NCBI RefSeq assembly: GCF_003635165.1
Contig: NZ_ML058597.1
Location: forward strand, 1,014,054-1,078,053
Origin: Burkholderia sp. Nafp2/4-1b
GTDB lineage: Bacteria; Pseudomonadota; Gammaproteobacteria; Burkholderiales; Burkholderiaceae
Direction of reading: 5' to 3'
Length of the DNA stretch: 64,000 nucleotides
Shown here: positions 9,012 to 17,873 of the stretch, piece by piece
Layout of the letters: every line of letters starts with the position of its first letter
Numbering within the stretch: the first letter of the stretch is position 1
Position numbers and translations under genes: made by a program
The notes under the pieces: generated by a model
What the model saw: the letters and a program-made list of their open reading frames with translations, nothing else
Databases searched by the model: none
What the model was told of the DNA's origin: nothing

Positions 9012-9056
9012 AAAAATGGCGCGCCGCCGTGAAAAATTCGCGGCTTCGGCGCGCCA
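9012..9056 (-). terminator. Terminator after the gluconate dehydrogenase operon
   Basis: On the minus strand TGGCGCGCC pairs with GGCGCGCCA around a loop that holds a further GCCG/CGGC stem, and the stem is followed by TTTTT. It lies about 110 bases past the cytochrome subunit stop (9164) and before the antiporter gene. Confidence 0.7.
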
Positions 9057-9163
9057 GTACGGGTTGCAACCCCTGGGCGGACGGGAGACGCCGCGCGAGC
9101 CGGGCCAGCCCGGCACCGCGCGGCAGATCGGATCGGCGGGTAGACCGCCCCCCGCTGCGTGCG

Positions 9164-10606
9164 TCAGCGCGACGCCTGCGGGAACCGCGCGCCCGGCGGC
9201 GGTTCCGGTCGCGTCGACGGCACGCTCTTGCGCACCTTCGCGACCTGCGCGGCCGTGATCGCCGCGCCCGTATTGCCCCAGCTCGTGCGCACGAAGTTCG
9301 ACACGTCCGCGACTTCCTGGTCCGACAGGCGCCAGCCGAACGGCGGCATCGTGAAGGTCGACGGCGCCGTGCGCGTGCCCTCCAGCGCGCTGCCTTCCAG
9401 CACGACGTGGATCAGCGACGTCGGATCGCTACCCTGCACGACCGGGTTGCCGGCCAGCGCCGGGAACACGCGCGTGTAGCCGTGGCCGTCGCTGCGATGG
9501 CACGCCATGCAGTTGTCGCGATAGACGGCCGCGCCGGGCTTGCTCGCGTCGCCCGTCTGCAGCGCCTTCGCGGCAGCCGCGTCGTACACGTGCGGCTGCT
9601 CGCCCGGCACGCGCGGCGGCAGCGTCTTCAGATAGCGCGCGATCGCGGTCAGGTCGGCATCGGACATGTGCTGCATGCTGTGGCCGACCACGTCCGTCAT
9701 CCCGCCGAACGCGGCCGTGCGCAGCGTGCGGCCCGTCTTCAGGAACTGCACGATCTCCGTTTCGGTCCACGTGCCGAGCCCGGTGCGCGGCTCGCCGCGC
9801 AGGCTCGTCGGCACCCAGCCGTCGATCGCCGCGCCGCCCGCCAGGAAGTCGAGGCCGCCCGCGTCGGTCAGCGCGCGTTCCTGCATCGTCACCGCGCGCG
9901 GCGTGTGGCATGCGCCGCAATGACCGAGACCCTGCACGAGATACGCACCGCGCGCGACGACCGGATCGGTGTACGACGCCGCATCGAACGGCTTCGGCGT
10001 GGGCGCGAACATCTTGCGCCAGAACGCCAGCGGCCAGCGCATCGACAGCGGCCACACGATGTCCACGTTGCGGTTCTCGCGCTCGACCGGCGCGACGCCG
10101 TGCATGAAGTACGCGTACAGCGCCTTCACGTCGTCGTCGCTCAGACGCGCGTAGGACGGGAACGGCATCGCCGGGTACATCGTGTCGCCGTTCTTGCGCA
10201 CGCCCTCGCGCACCGCGCGGGTGAAGTCGTCGAGCGTCCAGCCGCCGAGGCCCGTCTTCGCGTCCGGCGTGATGTTCGTCGAATAGATCGCGCCGATCGG
10301 CGTGTCGAACTTCAGGCCGCCCGCGAACGGCTTGCCGCCGATCGCGGTGTGGCAGGCGACGCAGTCGCCGGCGCGCGCGAGGTATTCGCCGCGCTTGACG
10401 AGAGTCGCGTCGGCCGACTGGGTCGACTGGGCCGACCGGGCCGCCGTGGCCGCTGCCGGGCCCGAGGCCGTAGCCTGCGCCGCCGGCTGCGCGAAGGCCG
10501 ATCCGCCGGCGCAACCGAACGCCGCCCATGCCGCGCCGATCGCCAGTGCGCGCCGCAGCGGGGACATGCCGCGCGCGGCGTTGTGGGGGTTCATCGTCCT
10601 CTTCAT
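9164..10606 (-). CDS. Gluconate 2-dehydrogenase-type cytochrome c subunit (three hemes)
   Basis: A 480-residue exported cytochrome. A signal peptide (basic start, hydrophobic core about 15-38, cleavage near AFAQ) is followed by three cytochrome c domains, each with a CxxCH heme site: CVACH, CGACH and CMACH. This is the electron-transfer subunit that passes electrons from the FAD subunit to ubiquinone in membrane-bound gluconate, sorbitol or glucose dehydrogenases. The ATG overlaps the stop of the catalytic subunit (ATGA), and the three genes form one operon in the order gamma, alpha, cytochrome. A longer frame running further upstream is only a shadow of the alpha-subunit gene, not a fusion. 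Confidence 0.92.
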   Translation of the reverse strand: MKRTMNPHNAARGMSPLRRALAIGAAWAAFGCAGGSAFAQPAAQATASGPAAATAARSAQSTQSADATLVKRGEYLARAGDCVACHTAIGGKPFAGGLKFDTPIGAIYSTNITPDAKTGLGGWTLDDFTRAVREGVRKNGDTMYPAMPFPSYARLSDDDVKALYAYFMHGVAPVERENRNVDIVWPLSMRWPLAFWRKMFAPTPKPFDAASYTDPVVARGAYLVQGLGHCGACHTPRAVTMQERALTDAGGLDFLAGGAAIDGWVPTSLRGEPRTGLGTWTETEIVQFLKTGRTLRTAAFGGMTDVVGHSMQHMSDADLTAIARYLKTLPPRVPGEQPHVYDAAAAKALQTGDASKPGAAVYRDNCMACHRSDGHGYTRVFPALAGNPVVQGSDPTSLIHVVLEGSALEGTRTAPSTFTMPPFGWRLSDQEVADVSNFVRTSWGNTGAAITAAQVAKVRKSVPSTRPEPPPGARFPQASR

Positions 10607-12381
10607 GCGGTCACCAGCGGGGCGGGATTTTTCAGGTATTGCTCGCGAATCGCGCGTGCCGACCAGTAGGCCAGCGCCGCGATGATCCCGGTAGGGTTGT
10701 AGCCGATGCCCTGCGGCAGCGCCGACGCGCCCATCACGAACACGTTGTGCACGTCCCAGCACTGCAGGTAGCGGTTCAGCACGCTCGTCTTCGGGTCGGT
10801 TCCCATGATCGCGCCGCCGACGAGGTGGGTCGTCTGGTACTGGCGCGAATCGAAGTGCTTGCCGAACTCGCGCGTCGACACGCCGATCGCCTTCGGCCCC
10901 ATCGCCTCCGCGATCTTCTTCATCTGGCCGGTCACGTACTGCGCCATCCGGATGTCGTTGTCCTTCCAGTCGAAGGTCATCCGCAACAGCGGCTGGCCGT
11001 ACGAATCGCGGTAGGTCGGATCGAGGTCGAGGTACACGTCGCGGTACGACATGTTCGTGCCGTGCGCGTCCATCGAGACCGTGTGCGCGTAGTTGTCCTT
11101 CACGGCCTTCTTCCACGCGGAGCCCCACTGCGGCGTGCCCGGCGGCGTCGCGATGCCGCTGACCGGCTTCACGCCGGCCTGGTTCACCCACAGCGGCGAG
11201 CCGCCGACGAAGCCGAGCGGACCGTGGTCGAAGTTGTCCGCGTTGAAATCGTCCACCGCGACGCCATTGCCGCCCGCGCCGATGAACGGATTCGTGTAGG
11301 TGTCCTTGTCGAAGAACGCCTTGATCGTCGAGAGGTTCTGGTACGCGAAATTGCGGCCGACCACGCCCTCGCCCGAAATCGGATCGTACGGCTTGCCGAT
11401 ACCGGACAGCAGCAGAAGGTGCACGTTGTGATACTGGAACGCCGCGACGATCACGAGATCGGCCGGCTGGTGCACTTCGCGGCCGGCCGGGTCGACGTAG
11501 GTGACGCCCGTCGCGCGCTTCTTCGTGTCGTCGAGGTCCACGCGCAGCACATGGCATTTCGAGCGCAGCTCGAAGTTCGGCACCTGCTTCAGCGCGGGCA
11601 GGATGTTCAGGTTCGGCGACGCCTTCGAGTACATGTAGCACGCGTAGCCGCTGCAGTAACCGCAGAAATTGCATGGCCCCATCTGCACGCCGTACGGGTT
11701 CGTGTACGGCCCCGACGTGTTCGCCGACGGCAGCCGGTACGGATGCAGCCCGAGCGACTTCGCGGCATCGAAGAAGCGTTGCGCGGAGTACGTGTTGAGC
11801 TGCGCGGGCAGCGGGAAGTGGTCGCTGCGGTTCGCCTCGAACACGTTCCCGTCGCCGACCACCTTGCCGCCGACCTTGTACGCCTGCCCCGACGTGCCGA
11901 ACACCTTCTCGGCGAAGTCGAAGTACGGCTCGAGCTCGTCGTAGCTGACGCCCGTGTCCTGGATCGTCATGCCTTCCGGAATGAACTTCTTGCCGTAGCG
12001 CTCTTCGTAGTGGCTGCGCAGGCGCAGCTCTTCCGGCGTGATCCGGAAGTGCACGCCCGACCAGTGCAGCCCCGCGCCGCCCACGCCCTCGCCCGGCAGG
12101 AATGCGGCGAGCTGCCGGTACGGCAGCGCGGTGTCCTGCACGCCGTGGCGGATCGACACGGTCGTCTTCGACAGGTCGAGGAACAGCTTCTTGCGGATGT
12201 TGTAGGTCAGCTCGTCGATCGTGTTCGGATACGCGCCGTCCGGATAGGTGTCGCGATACTCGCCGCGCTCGAGCGCGACGACGTTCAGGCCCGCTTCGGT
12301 CAGTTCCTTGGCGAGAATCGCGCCGGTCCAGCCGAAGCCGACGATCACCGCATCGACGTGCGGCTTCTTTTCTGCGGCCAT
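10603..12381 (-). CDS. FAD-dependent GMC oxidoreductase, gluconate 2-dehydrogenase alpha subunit type
   Basis: A 592-residue GMC-family flavoprotein, the catalytic subunit of a periplasmic sugar (acid) dehydrogenase. The N-terminal dinucleotide fold reads DAVIVGFGWTGAILAKEL. A cysteine cluster around residue 230 (CNFCGYCSGYAC) resembles the iron-sulfur site described for the Burkholderia FAD glucose dehydrogenase alpha subunit. The C-terminal GMC domain has the usual His in VGGAIMGTDP and an Asn later (GIGYNPTG). It has no signal peptide and is probably carried out by the Tat-exported gamma subunit. Length fits gluconate dehydrogenase (about 590-615) better than the shorter glucose enzyme (~540). 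ATG 12381 shares one base with the upstream stop. Confidence 0.92.
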   Translation of the reverse strand: MAAEKKPHVDAVIVGFGWTGAILAKELTEAGLNVVALERGEYRDTYPDGAYPNTIDELTYNIRKKLFLDLSKTTVSIRHGVQDTALPYRQLAAFLPGEGVGGAGLHWSGVHFRITPEELRLRSHYEERYGKKFIPEGMTIQDTGVSYDELEPYFDFAEKVFGTSGQAYKVGGKVVGDGNVFEANRSDHFPLPAQLNTYSAQRFFDAAKSLGLHPYRLPSANTSGPYTNPYGVQMGPCNFCGYCSGYACYMYSKASPNLNILPALKQVPNFELRSKCHVLRVDLDDTKKRATGVTYVDPAGREVHQPADLVIVAAFQYHNVHLLLLSGIGKPYDPISGEGVVGRNFAYQNLSTIKAFFDKDTYTNPFIGAGGNGVAVDDFNADNFDHGPLGFVGGSPLWVNQAGVKPVSGIATPPGTPQWGSAWKKAVKDNYAHTVSMDAHGTNMSYRDVYLDLDPTYRDSYGQPLLRMTFDWKDNDIRMAQYVTGQMKKIAEAMGPKAIGVSTREFGKHFDSRQYQTTHLVGGAIMGTDPKTSVLNRYLQCWDVHNVFVMGASALPQGIGYNPTGIIAALAYWSARAIREQYLKNPAPLVTA

Positions 12382-13121
12382 CAGGTGCGCTCCCCGTTGA
12401 TCGAAACCGGGCCGTACGGATACGGCTTGCCGTTCTGGTTGACGAAATCCATGAAGTCGGCACGCGCGCCCGGAAAACCGATCATCTTCCACGCGGCCAT
12501 GTCGTGATTGCCGCCGTGCACCGGATCGCAGAAGTAGCCTTCACGCGTGTTCTGCAGCAACTGGCCGAAGAACACGGCGGACGGCACGTCGTCGATCTGC
12601 GCGCCGCCCTTCTCCAGTGCGCCGAGCACGGTGTCGCGGGTCGGCGCGTCGAGATCGGCGAACGCCTTGCCGTGGGCCTTTTCGCAATAGCGGTTGACCG
12701 CCGCGATGCCGAGCCGGTAGATGTCGCGCGGCACGAGCTTGAGCTGGTAGCCCAGCTCGGGCACGCCCTGCTGGAACGGACCCTGCATGTACCACGTCGC
12801 GCCGTGCGCGTACGGGGTTTCCATCTGGCGGTCGATGAATTCGGGCACGCCCGCTTCGAGCGCGCCCGGGCCTTCGGCATCGGCCGGGATCAGCCGGTCG
12901 ACCGCGGCCTGGACGAACGTCCACTCCTTTGCGTCGAAGAAGGTCGGCTTGTACGGCGCGCGTGCGGCGCCGGCCGACGCGCCGGAAGCACTACCGGCCT
13001 GCGCGGCTGACGACGGCGACGAGCGCAGGTCGCAACCGGCGACCGATGCGATCGGCACGAGTGCGACCGACGTGCGCAGGAAACGGCGACGCGAATTGGG
13101 TTTGTCGGGTGGCGTGGACAT
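12381..13121 (-). CDS. Gluconate 2-dehydrogenase gamma (subunit 3) family protein, Tat-exported
   Basis: A 246-residue protein starting MSTPPDKPNSRRRFLRTS, a twin-arginine signal followed by a hydrophobic stretch ending at a Cys (VAGCDLRSS). The rest matches the small 'hitch-hiker' subunit of FAD-dependent gluconate and glucose dehydrogenases, which chaperones the catalytic subunit and takes it through the Tat system. The frame is open further upstream, but the twin-arginine motif directly after ATG 13121 decides the start. It is the first gene of the operon; its TGA overlaps the next ATG by one base. Confidence 0.9.
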   Translation of the reverse strand: MSTPPDKPNSRRRFLRTSVALVPIASVAGCDLRSSPSSAAQAGSASGASAGAARAPYKPTFFDAKEWTFVQAAVDRLIPADAEGPGALEAGVPEFIDRQMETPYAHGATWYMQGPFQQGVPELGYQLKLVPRDIYRLGIAAVNRYCEKAHGKAFADLDAPTRDTVLGALEKGGAQIDDVPSAVFFGQLLQNTREGYFCDPVHGGNHDMAAWKMIGFPGARADFMDFVNQNGKPYPYGPVSINGERT

Positions 13122-13758
13122 GGTCGGATGTTGATCGTTGGGGAGCGTGATTCGGGGACGCGCATTGCGCATGCCGCATGCCCGACACGGCAGCCATGCC
13201 GCACGCGGCCGGCCGTCCTGTGATTGCTGTGATTGCTGTGCTGCGAACCATCTCGCCGCGGGCGCCGGCCGCGCACTGCACGGCGGCGCCGTCATGCAGC
13301 CGCGCGCGTGCCGGGGCCCGGGGCGCAGCGCGGAGTCGACCTCTTCGCGGGTCTCTTCGTCGGACATCTACACGGCTTTTACCCGCATCTGCCCGTCATC
13401 GCCAGCGCCCTGACTCAACTTGGACGCCGCACCGGCCAACGGCAAGTGCAACGCGCACGGCCCTCATTCCGGGCTGGCGACGAATTGCGCGAATTATAAA
13501 TGGAACCGGTTCCATTTCCAAAGGGTTCGGTGCAATTCACTGCATCGGAAACCGCAACAATGGAAAAATCGCCTGCCGGGTTGCGCTGCAATGCGTCAAC
13601 CGTCGCCCGAGGCCATCGCTTGACTTCCCTCCGGCCACCACTACCCTTTTATTCCAATACGGCACTCGAACCGTGCATGCGCAACCGTCCGTCCCTGCCG
13701 TTCGCCGGCACGCGCACGCACGCACGACAACAACGACGAATACCCTTGGAGACGACTC
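13122..13758. other. Divergent promoter region between gluconate dehydrogenase operon and ald
   Basis: About 640 bases with no convincing gene. It becomes relatively AT-rich after 13490, where the 20-base palindrome lies. Promoters for both directions are expected here. Confidence 0.55.
13498..13517. promoter_or_regulatory. Perfect 20-base palindrome AAATGGAACCGGTTCCATTT
   Basis: Fully symmetric with a central CCGG, the shape of a LacI/GalR-family operator. It lies 376 bases before the gluconate dehydrogenase gamma start and 241 bases before ald. No LacI regulator is encoded nearby, so the binding protein must act from elsewhere. Symmetry is seen; the family assignment is inference. Confidence 0.6.
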
Positions 13759-14874
13759 ATGCTGATCGGTGTGCCGAAGGAGATCAAGAACCATGAATAC
13801 CGCGTCGGCCTCACGCCGGCCGGCGCACGCGAACTCACGCGCCACGGTCACGCCGTGCTCGTGCAGCGCGGCGCGGGTACCGCGATCGGTCTGCTCGACG
13901 ACGACTACACGGCCGCCGGCGCCGCACTGTGCGACGACGCGCGCGAGATCTTCGCGCGCGCCGACATGATCATCAAGGTCAAGGAGCCGCAGGCGGCCGA
14001 GTGCGCGATGCTGCGGCGCGGGCAGATTCTTTATACGTACCTGCATCTCGCGCCCGATCCCGAGCAGGCCGCCGCCCTCGCGAAATCCGGCGCGGTCTGC
14101 ATCGCATACGAAACCGTGACTGGCGCGGGCGGCGGGCTGCCGCTGCTCGCGCCGATGAGCGAGGTCGCGGGACGCATGTCGATCCAGGTCGCGGCGACCC
14201 ACCTCGAAAGCCCGCGCGGGGGCCGCGGCGTGCTGATGGCCGGCGTGCCGGGCGTGCCGGCCGCGCACGTCGTGGTGCTCGGCGCGGGCGTGGTGGGCAC
14301 CGGCGCGCTGCAGATGGCCGTCGGCCTCGGTGCGCGCGTCACCGTGCTCGACACCAACGTGGGCCGGCTGCGCCAGCTCGACCTGATCTTCGCGAACCGG
14401 ATTGCGACCGTCTGCTCGAACGCGCACACGATCGACGAAGCCGTGCGCGATGCCGACGTCGTGATCGGCGCGGTGCTCGTGCCGGGCGCGTCGGCGCCGC
14501 GGCTCGTCACGCGCGACATGATCGCGACGATGCGCAAAGGCGCCGTCGTCGTCGATGTCGCGATCGATCAGGGCGGCTGTTTCGAGACGTCGCATGCGAC
14601 GACGCATGCGCAGCCGACCTTCGTCGTCGACGGCGTCGTGCACTACTGCGTCGCGAACATGCCCGGCGCGGTCGCGCGCACGTCGACGTTCGCGTTGAAC
14701 AACGCGACGCTTGGCCATGCGCTCGCGCTCGCCGACAAAGGCTGGAAGCGCGCGATGTCGGACGATCCGCATTTGCGCGCGGGCCTCAACGTATGCGACG
14801 GTCACATCACGTACGAGGCCGTCGCATCGGCGCTCGGCCTGCCGTACGTGCCTGCGGAGGACGTGCTGGCCTGA
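13759..14874 (+). CDS. ald: Alanine dehydrogenase
   Basis: A 371-residue NAD-dependent enzyme that interconverts L-alanine with pyruvate and ammonia. The family signature begins MLIGVPKEIKNHEYRVGLTP. The active-site lysine is in IIKVKEPQ, the catalytic histidine in YLHLAPDPEQA, and the NAD-binding loop reads VVLGAGVVGTGALQMAVGLGA. Full length agrees with bacterial alanine dehydrogenases (about 370). A GGAGACGACTC ribosome site precedes the ATG. It is monocistronic and converges on polX. Confidence 0.96.
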   Translation: MLIGVPKEIKNHEYRVGLTPAGARELTRHGHAVLVQRGAGTAIGLLDDDYTAAGAALCDDAREIFARADMIIKVKEPQAAECAMLRRGQILYTYLHLAPDPEQAAALAKSGAVCIAYETVTGAGGGLPLLAPMSEVAGRMSIQVAATHLESPRGGRGVLMAGVPGVPAAHVVVLGAGVVGTGALQMAVGLGARVTVLDTNVGRLRQLDLIFANRIATVCSNAHTIDEAVRDADVVIGAVLVPGASAPRLVTRDMIATMRKGAVVVDVAIDQGGCFETSHATTHAQPTFVVDGVVHYCVANMPGAVARTSTFALNNATLGHALALADKGWKRAMSDDPHLRAGLNVCDGHITYEAVASALGLPYVPAEDVLA

Positions 14875-14907
14875 GATCGGCGCGCGCGCCACCGCGCACG
14901 TGCGCCG

Positions 14908-16674
14908 TCAGCCATCCCTCGGGCGGCCGCGCGTCGACGCGCCGCTCGCGCCCATCGTGCGCGCCAGCAACGGCCGCAGCTGCGCAAGCGTGCGCGTGTT
15001 GAGCACATCCTGCCGCGTGAGCCAGCCGCGCCGTGCCTGGCCGATCCCGTAGCCGAGATTGTCCAGATCGTCCGCGCACCGAGCGTCGGAGCCGATCGCC
15101 ACCGCGACGCCCGCTTTCGCGGCCTCGCGGCACCACACGTCGGGCAGGTCGAGCCGCCGCGGGTCGCTGTCGAGTTCGACGAAGCAGCGACGCGCGGCAG
15201 CCGCGGCAATGATGCGCGGCACGTCGAGTTCGCTTGCGTCGCGCTCGCCAAGCAGCCGGCCGGTCGGATGCGCGAGGAGCGTGAAATGCGGGCGATCCAT
15301 CGCACGCAGCAGTCGCTCGGTCTGCACGTCGCCCGGCAGGTCGAAACCATCGCGCACCGCGCCGACCACGAGGTCGAGGCGGCCGAGCACGTCGTCGGGC
15401 ACATCGAGGGTACCGTCCTCGCGTATGCCGGCCTCGACGCCCTTCAGCAACACGAAGTCGTCGAACGACGCATTGAGCCGATCGATCTCGTCGATCTGCC
15501 GCACGAGCCAGTCGCAACCGGTACGGCCGCCGTCGGCATCCGGCATGCGATCGGTGACGGCGAGATACGCCAGCCCGCGCGCACGCGCCGCGTCCGCCAT
15601 CGAGCGCAGGCTGTCGCGCCCCGCCGACGCGTCGGTATGTGCGTGGAGATCGCCATGCAGATGCTTGCGTTCGACCAGCGCCGGCAACGTGCCGTCGCGC
15701 GACGCGTCGATCTCGCCGCGGTCCTCGCGCAACTCGGGCGGCATCCAGTGAAGGCCGATCGCGTCGTAGACGGAGGCCTCCGTCGCGCCCGCGATCCGCT
15801 CATCGCCGCGAAATACGCCGTATTCGTTGATCTTCAGCCCGCCGGCCTGCGCGATCCGGCGCAGCGCGATGTTGTGCGCCTTCGATCCGGTGAAATAGAC
15901 GAGCGCCGCGCCGAACGCGTCGGCGTCGACGACGCGCAAGTCGACCTGCAGCCCGTTGCCGAGCAACACGCTCGAACGCGTCTTGCCGTTCGCGAGCACG
16001 CGCGCGACCTCGCGGTAGCCGACGAACGCGTCGGACACCGCAGCCGGATCGTGCGCAGTGACGAGGATGTCGAGATCGCCGACCGTCTCGCGGCAGCGCC
16101 GAAAGCTCCCGGCCGCGACGGCTTCGCCGACGCCCGCCACCTGGCGCAGGCACGCGAGCAACGGCAGCAGCGATTGCGTGGCCACCGGCAGCAGGAAACG
16201 CTGCGGCTCGCGCTGCAGGCGGTCGTCGATTGCATCGAGCAGATGCGCTTCCGTCTTTGCGCCGAAGCCCGGCAGCGCGCGCACGTGCCCGCTCTTCGCT
16301 TCGGCGCGGAGCTGCTCGAGCGATTCGACGTGCAACGCGTCGTGCAGCGCCTTCACGCGTTTCGCGCCAAGCCCCGGTACATCGAGCAGTTCGACGATTG
16401 CATGCGGCAGCGCATGGCGCAGCGTTTGCTGAAGTTCGCAGGTGCCGGTCGCGGCGATCTCGCGCAGCTTCGCCGCGAGATCGGCGCCGATCGACGGAAT
16501 CCGGCCGAGATCGCTGCCGGCCGCGATCATCGCCGGAATGTCGCGCCCGTATTCGGCGATCGTACGGGAAGCGTTGCGATACGCGCGCACCCTGAAAGGA
16601 TTCGCGCCCTGGATCTCGAGCATGTCGGCGATTTCGGCGAAGACGGCCGCGCACTCGGCATTGTGGATCGGCAT
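14908..16674 (-). CDS. polX: Family X DNA polymerase with PHP domain (PolX), degenerate exonuclease site
   Basis: A 588-residue repair polymerase. It begins with the helix-hairpin-helix 8-kDa domain (IPSIGADLAAKLREIAATG; LDVPGLGAKRVKALHD). The nucleotidyltransferase core follows with GSFRRCRETVGDLDILV (GS motif and first Asp pair) and the third Asp in LQVDLRVVD. The C-terminal third is a PHP domain that in other bacteria is a Mn2+-dependent 3'-5' exonuclease. Here HLHGDLHAHT (338-347) and LAHPTGR are intact, but two metal-binding histidines appear replaced by arginine: AVTDR at 376 (usually TDH) and GSDAR at 532 (usually DAH). Start ATG 16674 has GGAAGGGAGC upstream. Confidence 0.93.
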   Translation of the reverse strand: MPIHNAECAAVFAEIADMLEIQGANPFRVRAYRNASRTIAEYGRDIPAMIAAGSDLGRIPSIGADLAAKLREIAATGTCELQQTLRHALPHAIVELLDVPGLGAKRVKALHDALHVESLEQLRAEAKSGHVRALPGFGAKTEAHLLDAIDDRLQREPQRFLLPVATQSLLPLLACLRQVAGVGEAVAAGSFRRCRETVGDLDILVTAHDPAAVSDAFVGYREVARVLANGKTRSSVLLGNGLQVDLRVVDADAFGAALVYFTGSKAHNIALRRIAQAGGLKINEYGVFRGDERIAGATEASVYDAIGLHWMPPELREDRGEIDASRDGTLPALVERKHLHGDLHAHTDASAGRDSLRSMADAARARGLAYLAVTDRMPDADGGRTGCDWLVRQIDEIDRLNASFDDFVLLKGVEAGIREDGTLDVPDDVLGRLDLVVGAVRDGFDLPGDVQTERLLRAMDRPHFTLLAHPTGRLLGERDASELDVPRIIAAAAARRCFVELDSDPRRLDLPDVWCREAAKAGVAVAIGSDARCADDLDNLGYGIGQARRGWLTRQDVLNTRTLAQLRPLLARTMGASGASTRGRPRDG

Positions 16675-16843
16675 GATCGGCGTGGCTCCCTTCCACGTGG
16701 ATGGCGCCGTGCGCTGGCGCGGCGGCGTCTGCCCGCCCGGCGCCGCATGTCGACGGCGGCGAGCGGCCGTTGGTCATCCTGCGCCGATTGCCCGCGGCGT
16801 GTCGTGCGGGGGGCGCTCGTTGCGCGACGCTCCGGCGCCGATG

Positions 16844-17236
16844 TCAGAGCGTGGCGCGCGGCGTCGTCGCGTAGCGCCGCTCGTACAGCGACTGGCAATG
16901 CGTGCAACGCTCGGCGGTCGGTCGTGCGAGCAAACGCTGGTAGCCGACCGGCGCATCGCAATCGATACATTCGCCGTAGCTGCCGTCACGCATGCGCTGC
17001 TGCGCGCGGCCGACCGCGCGCAATTCGGCCAGCTTCATCCCGATCAACGCGTGATCCATGTCGACGAACAGATCGGCATTTGCCTCGTCGCCCTCGTCCG
17101 GCGCGGCGCCGGCGAGCTCGGCGTAGGACTCCGACGCGCGCTGGTCCTCGCTCGTCCGGATCTCCGCCCGCAACGCCTGCTCGGCTTCGGTCAGCCGCCG
17201 CTTCAGCGTCTGCCGTTGTTCCTGGTCGAGCGCCAT
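16844..17236 (-). CDS. DksA/TraR family zinc-finger protein
   Basis: A 130-residue protein. A helical N-terminal half (LKRRLTEAEQALRAEIR, coiled-coil-like) is followed by a C-terminal C4 zinc finger: CIDC and CTHC separated by PVGYQRLLARPTAER. DksA-type proteins enter the secondary channel of RNA polymerase; the acidic coiled-coil tip (DEGDEANADLFVDMDHA) is partly conserved. It is shorter than DksA (~150) and resembles the accessory DksA-like proteins of beta-proteobacteria. The frame is open upstream, but ATG 17236 has AAAAGGAGAGACGGCG before it. It lies upstream of polX on the same strand, 169 bases away. Confidence 0.88.
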   Translation of the reverse strand: MALDQEQRQTLKRRLTEAEQALRAEIRTSEDQRASESYAELAGAAPDEGDEANADLFVDMDHALIGMKLAELRAVGRAQQRMRDGSYGECIDCDAPVGYQRLLARPTAERCTHCQSLYERRYATTPRATL

Positions 17237-17582
17237 CGCCGTCTCTCCTTTTCCCGGTTCCGCGCAGTAAGACATGCGGTGCGCGGTTGTCGCACCGGTG
17301 CACGGCGGGCAGGCAGGCCCGGCTCGTCGCGCGCCCGGATACGCGTCCGGCCGCACGAAGCGCCGCACGCATTCGACGCAGCATAAACCCAATGCACACG
17401 CGTGTGTTGCCCGGCGTCAGCGCCGCCCTGCACGCGTCAAAAAAAGCGGGGACCGACGCGAAAACCCATGCGGCCGCATTCGTCTGACGCAGCGGGCGTT
17501 GAGATCGATCAATCCCCTGTACAAAGTTGCGTCATAGATTGAAAGCATGCGCGGCGAATCCGCGGCTTTCCGGGAGAACGTC
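17237..17582. other. Intergenic region
   Basis: About 345 bases between two divergent small genes. I see no gene or convincing regulatory motif in it. The part after 17500 is less GC-rich and probably holds the promoter for the 17583 gene. Confidence 0.5.
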
Positions 17583-17768
17583 ATGGTTTTCGGCGTCGTC
17601 ATCTGGGTGGCCCTCGCGGCCCTGTTCCCGACGATGGTCGTGCCGACGATCCAGCACGCCATCCAGCCATCGAGCGCGCAAGCCGCGCCCGACAGCCGAC
17701 CAGCCGAATCGCCGGCGGTGTCGCCCGCGGCATTGCCGGCGAGCGTGCAGGCGCCGACGGACGGCTGA
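17583..17768 (+). CDS. Small single-pass membrane protein (61 aa)
   Basis: MVFGVVIWVALAALFPTMVVP gives a clear hydrophobic helix right at the start, followed by a Pro/Ala/Ser-rich tail. The start ATG has GGGAGAACG upstream; an in-frame ATG at 17547 lacks a ribosome site. It could be a membrane-anchored small protein or an exported peptide with an uncleaved signal. I recognise no family. The codon bias fits the genome, but a short Ala/Pro-rich frame can arise by chance. Confidence 0.5.
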   Translation: MVFGVVIWVALAALFPTMVVPTIQHAIQPSSAQAAPDSRPAESPAVSPAALPASVQAPTDG

Positions 17769-17873
17769 AGGCGGACGGCTAATGCGCGGTCACACGGGCC
17801 GCGCTCGCGGTTTTCGGTTCGACTTCGTGCCTCATCCGGCACCCTTACCCATGATCCTTCGTGATCCTCTTCA

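Noticed and set aside
9164..12463. A 1099-codon frame that seems to fuse another protein to the cytochrome c subunit
   Set aside because: Its first half is an out-of-frame shadow of the alpha-subunit gene; the true cytochrome start is ATG 10606 with a signal peptide and an ATGA overlap.
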